A stretch of 21,862 nt of DNA, taken from the NCBI GenBank assembly GCA_031289285.1, contig JAITPT010000230.1, positions 1 to 21,862 on the forward strand. Reading direction: 5' to 3'. The translations under genes were made by a program, and so were the position numbers. Of the stretch, positions 15,724 to 21,862 are shown piece after piece (position 1 is the first letter of the stretch; each line of letters begins with the position of its first letter). Below the pieces are notes generated by a model that ran no database searches, was not told the origin of the DNA, and worked only from the letters and a program-made list of their open reading frames with translations. Source of the stretch: Puniceicoccales bacterium. Lineage in GTDB: Bacteria > Verrucomicrobiota > Verrucomicrobiia > Opitutales > UBA953.

Positions 15724-17181
15724 ATGCTAAATCCGAAAATTGCCGTTGAGGCGACATGTCTTAAAGCAGCACGGCTTAAATCGCCGCAGCCCGAACCACA
15801 ACAGCCCGAACCGCAGCCCAAATCAGCGCCACTTGCAAAACCGATTTGCCGTCGTGACTTTTTCAAAAAAACTGCGCTCGCGCTTGCGGGTGGCGCGGTA
15901 TTTCCGGTGCTTGTTCCGGCGTCGGCGCTTGGACGCGCTGGCACTGGCGAGGTCGCGCCGAGCAACCGCATCCAATTAGGTGTCATCGGCGCGGGACAAG
16001 GGAGTTTTAACTGGGAACGCAGCCGCTTTTCCGATGTGCAGACGGTCGCTATTTGCGAAGCGGACGCCCACCGCAGCGCCAGTTTTTTGAACAACGTCAA
16101 GCGCGACTCGCGCGGCAAATCCGCCGTCGCTTACAGCGATTTTCGCGAGATGTATGCCAAGGCGGGTCTCGATGCGGTCATCATCGCCTCGCCTGACCAT
16201 TGGCACGGCCCGATGGCGGTTGCCGCCGCCCGTGCGGGGATTTCTATTTGGGGAGAAAAACCGCTCACACATAATTTGCGCGAGGGACGTGCCGTCGTGA
16301 ACGCCGTCAAGCAGCACGGCGTCGCTTGGCAAACGGGAAGTTGGCAACGCTCGCTACGCAACTTCCGCGAGGCGGTTGAAATTGTGCGCAACGGGCGCCT
16401 CGGAAAAGTCCGCCGCGCCGAGGTCGTTTTGCACGGCGATTACTGGTGGGAGGGCGCCATCAGCGGGCGCGGCATCGGCGGCGCAATTGGCAAACCGCCT
16501 CCGCATCTCGATTACGAAATGTGGCTCGGCCCTGCACCGTGGCGCGAGTATTTTCCGGGGATTATTCACGGCAACTGGCGGTTCGTGCTCGATTACGGCG
16601 GCGGGTTTTTAATGGATTGGATAGGGCACCATTTCGACATCGCTCAATGGGGTTTGGATAAAGACAACACCGGCCCCGTAAAAGTCTCCGGCGCTGGCAC
16701 TTTTGCCGCTGGCGCACCGGGCAGCAATCTCCCTTACGATGCAGAACGGCTGTTCCATTTTGACTGCGAATACGCCGACGGCCTTGTTGTCACAGTGCGC
16801 GGGAAACGCTCGCGTAGCGAAAAACTGCCAGTTGGCATTACGTTTTACGGTGAAAACGGACGCTGGCTTTATTGCGAGCGCGGCGTAACAACGCGTGTCT
16901 CGCACCCCGAAATCTTGCGCGAACCGCTCGGTGCCGACGCCACGCGCGTCTATGCGAGCGACAACCATTGGAGAAACTTCTTCGATTGTGTGCGCACACG
17001 CCGCGAAACCATCTCGCCCGCCGAGAGCGCCCAACGCAGCGCAAGCGTCGGCCATCTCGGCCACGTGGCAATGCTGACCGGTCGCACAATACACTGGGAC
17101 CCCGTGGCAGAAAAAATCCAAAATGACCCTGCCGCCGACGCACTTTTATCGAGCACGTATCGCGCCGGATGGGGGATTTAA
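15724..17181 (+). CDS. Tat-exported Gfo/Idh/MocA family oxidoreductase
   Basis: 485 aa. A twin-arginine signal CRRDFFKKTALALAGG (residues 42-57) predicts folded export to the periplasm, as is usual for this subgroup in Verrucomicrobiota and Planctomycetota. The Rossmann NAD(P)-binding part begins at IQLGVIGAGQGS (about 84-94), the DHWHGP segment is at 158-163, and the conserved EKPLTHN is at 178-184 with Lys179 the expected catalytic-site lysine. The second half has the DWIGHHFDIAQWGLD motif at 298-312 with Asp298, His303 and Asp305. These enzymes oxidise, reduce or hydrolyse sugars and inositols; substrate is unknown. The start at 15724 leaves a Pro/Gln-rich 40-residue lead (PQPEPQQPEPQP) before the Tat motif, which is unusual, and no ribosome binding site supports it. 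Confidence 0.87.
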   Translation: MLNPKIAVEATCLKAARLKSPQPEPQQPEPQPKSAPLAKPICRRDFFKKTALALAGGAVFPVLVPASALGRAGTGEVAPSNRIQLGVIGAGQGSFNWERSRFSDVQTVAICEADAHRSASFLNNVKRDSRGKSAVAYSDFREMYAKAGLDAVIIASPDHWHGPMAVAAARAGISIWGEKPLTHNLREGRAVVNAVKQHGVAWQTGSWQRSLRNFREAVEIVRNGRLGKVRRAEVVLHGDYWWEGAISGRGIGGAIGKPPPHLDYEMWLGPAPWREYFPGIIHGNWRFVLDYGGGFLMDWIGHHFDIAQWGLDKDNTGPVKVSGAGTFAAGAPGSNLPYDAERLFHFDCEYADGLVVTVRGKRSRSEKLPVGITFYGENGRWLYCERGVTTRVSHPEILREPLGADATRVYASDNHWRNFFDCVRTRRETISPAESAQRSASVGHLGHVAMLTGRTIHWDPVAEKIQNDPAADALLSSTYRAGWGI

Positions 17182-17247
17182 GCAAACGTTCTCAGTGTGC
17201 TTTCTTTCAAAGAAAAACATCATCCTTCTTTTTCAAAAAAATAACTT

Positions 17248-18420
17248 ATGAAGTCTTACCTTAAAGTTTTGCAACACTACGCGGATTTCACCGGAAGAGC
17301 GAGCAAAAACGAGTTTTGGACGTTCCTTCCGTTCCATCTTATTTTCGCTGGCGTATTCTTCTTTCTGGACTCCCTTATCGGGACAGCGCGGATGCTGTCG
17401 GTATGGGGCGATTTCCAATTGCCCGCCGGAGTGCTCTTTTCTTTTTACATCGTGGGCACACTGCTTCCGGTTCATGCGCTAATCGTCCGGCGATTGCAAG
17501 ACACAGGCAGAAGCGGATGGATGTATTTTGTCATACTAATTCCCATCATCGGCCCGCTCTTGCTTCTGGCACTACTTTTAACACCCGGTCACTCCGGTGC
17601 CAATTTGTATGGCGACCCGTCCGAAAATAACATCGAATATAGCCAGCATGCAAAGCAAAAAAGTGCTGCTATCGTCATGGCAGTCGCGTCTGTGTGCAAT
17701 ATGCTTCTTCCTGTTTATCAACGGATTGAGTTCTTTGCTCCGCATCCATTTTTGTTTTCGAGAAATCTATCAGATCTGTTGTTCACTCATAGCCAACTCC
17801 TTCCCTCTGTCGCAATATTGATTGCCGCAATTCTATTAGGGTCGTCCCAAAAACAAATTGCGGGTTCTGCCGTTAACCCGCAAACCGCTTCCGCAGGCCA
17901 CGCCGCATCAAAGGCGGTTTGCTGGTTTAACAAGAAAGAGCAGACGGCAGCCATTTTCTTGATTATCACATCCGTCTTATGGCAATTCGGGAAGTTCGTA
18001 TTTTCAATTCTCGACAGTGCTGTTATTGTGAAACCAATGCGAACAGGAAACTTCATATTAGCCATAAATGACATGATAGAGACAGGAAGTATTTTGTTAA
18101 CAATACATACTATTTTTTCCTCATTGTTCTTTGTTGTTCCTACCGCGCTGTTGTTCTTCTCCGGCGCGTTGTTTTCTCGCAAACAAACATTGTTAAAACG
18201 AGCGACAAAAGTTTTATTTTGCGCATCTATATTTTGGATGTCCTCCATAATTTATTCGCACCTTATATTTTCTTACCGAATCAGCTATGCACATCTTTCT
18301 GATGCTGCTAAATGGGGCAACGTGTGGTCATTTGGGCTGAGCATCCTATTTCCTCTTGCGCTGCTGGTGTTGGCATACGCTTTCTTATCGCGAAAAGAAA
18401 AACAAGCGCAGGTGGCATGA
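17248..18420 (+). CDS. DUF805 membrane protein with extended C-terminus
   Basis: 390 aa. The first 125 residues are a typical DUF805 domain: YADFTGRASKNEFW at 11-24, several hydrophobic helices, RRLQDTGRSGW at 81-91 and GANLYGDP at 118-125. DUF805 proteins are inner-membrane proteins of unknown function, usually about 110-160 aa. Here some 250 further residues follow with at least four or five more membrane-like segments (for instance LLPSVAILIAAILLG, TIFSSLFFVVPTALLFFSGA and FGLSILFPLALLVLAYAFL), ending in a basic tail. The gene is AT-rich relative to the oxidoreductase 66 bp upstream, on the same strand. Co-transcription is possible, but the functions do not suggest it. Confidence 0.85.
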   Translation: MKSYLKVLQHYADFTGRASKNEFWTFLPFHLIFAGVFFFLDSLIGTARMLSVWGDFQLPAGVLFSFYIVGTLLPVHALIVRRLQDTGRSGWMYFVILIPIIGPLLLLALLLTPGHSGANLYGDPSENNIEYSQHAKQKSAAIVMAVASVCNMLLPVYQRIEFFAPHPFLFSRNLSDLLFTHSQLLPSVAILIAAILLGSSQKQIAGSAVNPQTASAGHAASKAVCWFNKKEQTAAIFLIITSVLWQFGKFVFSILDSAVIVKPMRTGNFILAINDMIETGSILLTIHTIFSSLFFVVPTALLFFSGALFSRKQTLLKRATKVLFCASIFWMSSIIYSHLIFSYRISYAHLSDAAKWGNVWSFGLSILFPLALLVLAYAFLSRKEKQAQVA

Positions 18421-18528
18421 AACCGCGCCTTTGGCGCTTCGATGCACCGTCCGTGCCACACCGCACACGCTGCCCAATCGCCCTTTTGGAGTGCGGTGGC
18501 AGAGGGCGCGGAGCGGAGCGTAGCACCC

Positions 18529-18604
18529 GCCGACACCGCTTTCAAACCGACAGAAAGACACCGACAACCGTTGCGGTCTCGGCTTCTGCGAAAGCGGTGT
18601 CGGC
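18529..18604. repeat. Perfect 15-bp inverted repeat between convergent genes
   Basis: GCCGACACCGCTTTC at 18529-18543 is the exact reverse complement of GAAAGCGGTGTCGGC at 18590-18604, with a 46-base loop. It sits in the 199-bp gap between the convergent ends of the DUF805 gene and the BadF-type gene. It could act as a bidirectional transcription barrier, but there is no T-tract, so a degenerate fold-back repeat is equally possible. A second small hairpin, GCGCC-TTT-GGCGC, is at about 18424-18436. Confidence 0.6.
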
Positions 18605-18619
18605 TTCTGCGCCAGCACG

Positions 18620-19513
18620 TCAGAGGTTTGCGGCGGTGCTTGGGGCGGCGAGTTGCGCGAAGGCGCGGGCGGCGTAAATTGCGGCACCGAGGGCACCCGC
18701 ATAAATCAAATCGGCTTTCGGTTTCTGAAACTTGGCGTTGAGAAGCGTTTCGAGGATACCCCGCATACCCGTGTTATTAGAGACGCCGCCCGTGAATGCC
18801 AGCCCGGGCACAATGCCAATGCGCCCTACCAAATTATTCACACGCCGCGCCGCCGAATAGTGGACACCCGCAGCGATATTCGCTCGCGCCTCAGGGTCGT
18901 TATCGCGCTCGCCGTGCGCCCGCAACGAAATCACCTCCGTCTCGCCAAAAACACCATACTGACCGCTCACCGCCGCAGGGTTTTTCGCCCCCGCCGCCAC
19001 CGCGCCAAGCCCCTCCAACTCGATGCCGAGCAGCGTCGCCGTCTTCTCCAAAAAACGCCCCGTGCCCGCCTCGCTTTTGTCGTTCACCACAAACTCGACG
19101 ACCTTGCCCGTGATGGGGTCAACCTTGATCGCCCGCGAGTCTTGCCCGCCGATGTCTATGACCGTGCGCGTCCCGGGCAAGGCCGCGTGTGCGCCCATCG
19201 CGTGGCAACTCGTCTCCGTGACAACCTTGTAGGCCACCTCCTCGTATCTCAGCGAGACGCGCCCGTGGCCTGTGCCGACGATGTGGCCGAGGTCGGCGCG
19301 GCTAAGACCCGCTTCGCCGAGGAGCACTGCGAGCAGCGCATCGGCGGTCGCTTGCGCGTGATGTCCAGTCGGGATGATGGCGGTGAAAACCTCGTCCTCC
19401 CGCAGCAAAACGCCTTTCGCGCCGCGTGTGCCGATGTCGAGACCGACGGCGGGGCGCAACGGCGAATACTTCCATTCCGGCGCTGTGGTGATGTCTGTCG
19501 CTTTGTGTCGCAT
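18620..19513 (-). CDS. BadF/HgdC-type ATPase homologue lacking cluster cysteines
   Basis: 297 aa, an ASKHA-fold ATPase of the 2-hydroxyacyl-CoA dehydratase activator/benzoyl-CoA reductase (BadF/BadG/BcrA/BcrD) family. The phosphate-1 loop VGLDIGTRGAKGVLL is at 23-37, TETSCHAMGA at 99-108, the second phosphate loop VIDIGGQDSRAIKV at 118-131, NDKSEAGTGRFLE at 144-156, GVFGETEVISL at 187-197 and the adenosine region FTGGVSNN at 240-247. Normal activases are homodimers holding one [4Fe-4S] cluster through a Cys in NDKCAAGTG and a Cys in C-T-V-F-A-E, 39 residues apart. Here these exact positions are Ser147 and Tyr186, also 39 apart, so the cluster should be absent. No dehydratase subunit gene is in the window. 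The start at 19513 (MRHKATD) is preferred; an ATG at 19537 adds 8 residues. Confidence 0.88.
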   Translation of the reverse strand: MRHKATDITTAPEWKYSPLRPAVGLDIGTRGAKGVLLREDEVFTAIIPTGHHAQATADALLAVLLGEAGLSRADLGHIVGTGHGRVSLRYEEVAYKVVTETSCHAMGAHAALPGTRTVIDIGGQDSRAIKVDPITGKVVEFVVNDKSEAGTGRFLEKTATLLGIELEGLGAVAAGAKNPAAVSGQYGVFGETEVISLRAHGERDNDPEARANIAAGVHYSAARRVNNLVGRIGIVPGLAFTGGVSNNTGMRGILETLLNAKFQKPKADLIYAGALGAAIYAARAFAQLAAPSTAANL

Positions 19514-19613
19514 GTGTGAAATCTGTAGAACAAACAAATCTTTACTTCTTTACTGAAAATGCAAACAAAAAAGCATCCCGTCGCGGAGCGGGCGGAGGGC
19601 AGCCGGGGAAAAC

Positions 19614-19680
19614 CCCGATATAGGTCTTATAGGACTTATAGGACTTATAGGACCTATACGACCTATAGGTCCTATAGGAG
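19614..19680 (+). repeat. 9-bp tandem array CTTATAGGA/CCTATAGGT
   Basis: About seven abutting 9-bp units: GATATAGGT, CTTATAGGA three times, CCTATACGA, CCTATAGGT and CCTATAGGA. Same unit and orientation as 13145-13195, 6.4 kb away. It lies in the 288-bp region between the divergent BadF-type and autotransporter genes, so it is upstream of both. The remainder of that region (to 19801) is GC-rich filler with CTTCGCGGCTTTGCGCTTTC, another commonly seen intergenic style. Confidence 0.85.
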
Positions 19681-19801
19681 TAGCCTGTGCCCCCCCTTCC
19701 CTGCCCCTGCCGCCTTGCGTCATTCTCGGTTTTTTCCTGCGTAACTTCGCGGCTTTGCGCTTTCGTTTCGCGGCGCGGCGCGTTTCATTTAGCCCCTTCC
19801 C

Positions 19802-21862
19802 ATGAAACACCATTCCGCTCTGTTCCTCCAAAAATTTCTTCGCGCTGCCGCTTGCCTCGCCGTCTCCGCCTCTGCCTTTGCTTTTGCCGCAAACACGGCA
19901 CAAGCCGTCACCCTCGGCGCGGGCCAAACCTGCGCCTCCGACGACCCCCTCTGGGACTCCTATTTGAACTCCATCTCGTTCAGCCAAGACGCCGCGAGCG
20001 TCGCCGGCCCCGAGGACATCACCGCCGTCTTCATCTTCAAGGCGAGCCTCACCCGCGACGGCGGCGGCACCGTCACGCAGCGCCTCTCTATCGGCGCAGA
20101 CTACGCGGGCGCGGTCTCGCTTAACTCTGGCGCGGCGGTCGTCATCTCGGGCAACACCAACGCTGCTGCCTCCTCCGGCCTCGGCGGCGCGTTCTTCCTC
20201 GACGACGGCGCACGCTTCGACCTCCGCGCTGCCTCAAACGACCCCGCCACCTCGCTCGCCTTCCGCGCCAACAGCGCCAAACGCGGCGGCGCGATGTATT
20301 TCGCCAACACTGCCCCGCTCGCCATCCGCCTCGGCGCGACCGTCAACTTCGACGCCAACTCCACCACCGAGGGCAACGGCGGCGCAATCTACGCAAAAAA
20401 CGCCCTGACCCTCCTCAACGCAGGCGCACTCGTTTTCACGGCTAACTCCGCGCACGACGGCGGCGGCGCAATCTACGGCGACGACGCCGTCACGCTCGGC
20501 GACAACTCTCGCTTCGGTGGCGACACCGCCGCCGAGGGCAACACCGCCTCCAACAACGGCGGCGCGATTTCCGCCAAAGGCATCATCACCATCGGTGCTG
20601 CCGCGTTTTTCAAGAACAACACCGCAGGCTCCAACGGCGGCGCAATCTACGGCGACAAGACCGTCACGCTCGGCGCGAACGCCCAGTTCCTCGCCAACAA
20701 AGCGACGACCGGCGAAGGCAAAGGCGGCGCAATCTACGCCGTCAGCGGCGTCTCGCTCGGCGCGAACGCCCTATTTGACGGCAACAGCGGGCAAGACGGC
20801 GGCGCAATCTACCTCTACGAAGGCGGCTCTATCGCGCTCGGCGCAGACGCCGCGTTCCTCCGCAACAACGCGCTCATGGGCGGCGGCGGCGCGATACAAT
20901 CCAAAAACACCCTCGTCATCGCCAACACCGGCAACGTCCTCTTCCTGCAAAACTTCGCCAACACCTCCATCGGCGGCGACGGCTTCGGCGGCGCAATCCG
21001 CGCCAACGGCGACTTCACCATCGGCGCAGGCGCGACCTTCGACGCGAACACCGCGCTCTCCGGCGGCGCCGTCTATGCCAGCGGCGCGACGGCCTTCGGT
21101 GCCAACGCCACCTTCTCCCAAAACACCGCCTCGCTCTCCGGCGGTGCCATCCGCTCCGGCGGCGGCGCGACCTTCGGCGCAAACACCACCTTCAACGAAA
21201 ACACCGCAGGCGGCGGCGACGGCGGCGCAGTCTCGCTCGGCGGCGGCACGCTCGCGCTCGGCGCGGGCGCGGCCTTCACGGGCAACTCTGCCGACGCTGG
21301 CAGGGGCGGCGCGATTTACGGCGGCAACGCCAGCGGCCTCGCAATCGCCAACGGCACGGGCACCACCTTCTCGCAAAACACCGCGCAAAACGGCGGCGCG
21401 ATTTTCACCGCCGCCGCGCTTTCCCTCTCCGGCTCCGCCGCGTTTAACACCAACACCGCCGCACTCTCCGGCGGTGCCGTCCGCTCCGGTGGCGACGCCG
21501 CATTCAACGGCGCGAACACCACCTTCACCGACAACACCGCCACGGGCGGCGACGGCGGCGCACTCTGGCTCGGCGGCGGCTCGCTCGCACTCGGCGCGGG
21601 CGCGGTCTTCTCCGGTAACGCTGCCGACACCGGTGCGGGCGGCGCGATTTACGCTGGCAACGCCACTGGCCTCGCAATCGCTAACGCCTCGGGCACCGTC
21701 TTCTCGCAAAACACCGCGCAAAACGGCGGCGCAATTTTCACCGCCGCCGCGCTCACATTCACCAGCGGCGCGACCTTCAACGCCAACACCGCCGCGCTCT
21801 CCGGCGGTGCCGTCCACTCCGGCGGCGACGCCACCTTCAACGGCGCAAACTCCGCCTTCACC
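19802..21862 (+). CDS. Pmp-repeat autotransporter passenger (3' end outside window)
   Basis: The frame is open for 687 codons to the right edge without a stop. MKHHSALFLQKFLRAAACLA begins a Sec signal peptide with probable cleavage after NTAQA (residue 35). The rest is made of repeats with GGA[IVLM]-Y/F-x and F-x-x-N-T-A motifs. I count about 20 GGAx motifs, the pattern of the chlamydial polymorphic outer membrane protein repeat (Chlam_PMP). This predicts a right-handed beta-helix exposed on the cell surface. A C-terminal autotransporter beta-barrel or anchor would be expected beyond the window but is not seen. Composition is dominated by Gly, Ala, Asn and Thr, with GC-rich codons. Likely roles are adhesion or surface coating (inference). 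No ribosome binding site precedes the ATG. Confidence 0.87.
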   Translation, partial: MKHHSALFLQKFLRAAACLAVSASAFAFAANTAQAVTLGAGQTCASDDPLWDSYLNSISFSQDAASVAGPEDITAVFIFKASLTRDGGGTVTQRLSIGADYAGAVSLNSGAAVVISGNTNAAASSGLGGAFFLDDGARFDLRAASNDPATSLAFRANSAKRGGAMYFANTAPLAIRLGATVNFDANSTTEGNGGAIYAKNALTLLNAGALVFTANSAHDGGGAIYGDDAVTLGDNSRFGGDTAAEGNTASNNGGAISAKGIITIGAAAFFKNNTAGSNGGAIYGDKTVTLGANAQFLANKATTGEGKGGAIYAVSGVSLGANALFDGNSGQDGGAIYLYEGGSIALGADAAFLRNNALMGGGGAIQSKNTLVIANTGNVLFLQNFANTSIGGDGFGGAIRANGDFTIGAGATFDANTALSGGAVYASGATAFGANATFSQNTASLSGGAIRSGGGATFGANTTFNENTAGGGDGGAVSLGGGTLALGAGAAFTGNSADAGRGGAIYGGNASGLAIANGTGTTFSQNTAQNGGAIFTAAALSLSGSAAFNTNTAALSGGAVRSGGDAAFNGANTTFTDNTATGGDGGALWLGGGSLALGAGAVFSGNAADTGAGGAIYAGNATGLAIANASGTVFSQNTAQNGGAIFTAAALTFTSGATFNANTAALSGGAVHSGGDATFNGANSAFT
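21185..21850 (+). repeat. Two tandem 333-bp coding repeats, third begins at 21851
   Basis: Unit 1 (21185-21517) and unit 2 (21518-21850) each encode 111 residues starting TTF and ending FNGAN. They share long identical stretches such as FSQNTAQNGGAIFTAAAL, TAALSGGAV and GLAIAN, and the DNA is also highly similar. The window ends 12 bases into a third unit (SAFT). This is a whole-module, in-frame duplication on top of the shorter Pmp repeats. Confidence 0.9.

Noticed and set aside
20771..21817. A 348-residue open frame antisense to the autotransporter
   Set aside because: It is the mirror of the repetitive GGC/GCC codons. The plus frame has a signal peptide and clear Pmp motifs.

Overview
The window looks like a chromosomal segment from a Verrucomicrobiota-type bacterium, most plausibly an Opitutales/Opitutaceae-like gut anaerobe. 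This is inference from gene content, not from a marker gene. The basis is a secreted DUF6067-type glycosidase, a Tat-exported Gfo/Idh/MocA oxidoreductase, a WG-repeat lipoprotein, a BadF-type ATPase and a large Pmp-like autotransporter passenger. The intergenic regions are packed with degenerate 9-10 bp tandem repeats. Base composition is patchy: the TPR protein and the autotransporter are very GC-rich, while the TrlF/AlbA_2 pair, the 284-aa orphan and the DUF805 protein are clearly more AT-rich.

Left part (1-5713): a defence-like or mobile region. It starts with the N-terminus of an ATPase running off the left edge. About 830 bp without genes follow, holding two fold-back inverted-repeat elements and one copy of a 125-bp repeat. 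Next comes a minus-strand operon made of a short ORF that may be a gene remnant, a TrlF-like PHP+ATPase protein (924 aa) and an AlbA_2/Schlafen-type ATP-binding protein (415 aa). The last two overlap by 8 bp. A second copy of the 125-bp repeat (118/125 identical, same orientation) lies on the other side, so direct repeats bracket the operon.

Middle (5714-15211): a secreted DUF6067-like glycosidase (minus) is divergent from a large Ala-rich, exported TPR-like protein (plus). After it come, all on the minus strand, an AT-rich anchored orphan protein flanked by repeats, a periplasmic BtuF/FecB-type binding protein without its transporter, and a WG-repeat lipoprotein.

Right part (15724-21862): a Tat-exported Gfo/Idh/MocA oxidoreductase and a DUF805 membrane protein with a long extra hydrophobic half, both on plus. 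A BadF/HgdC-type activase homologue on minus has lost both cysteines that normally hold the [4Fe-4S] cluster. An open-ended Pmp-repeat autotransporter passenger on plus contains a 333-bp tandem duplication. No tRNA, rRNA, CRISPR array or intact transposase was seen.

The points most worth following up are the repeat-bracketed TrlF/AlbA_2 operon, the cluster-less activase homologue, the related 9-bp arrays at two loci, and the 333-bp internal repeats of the autotransporter.
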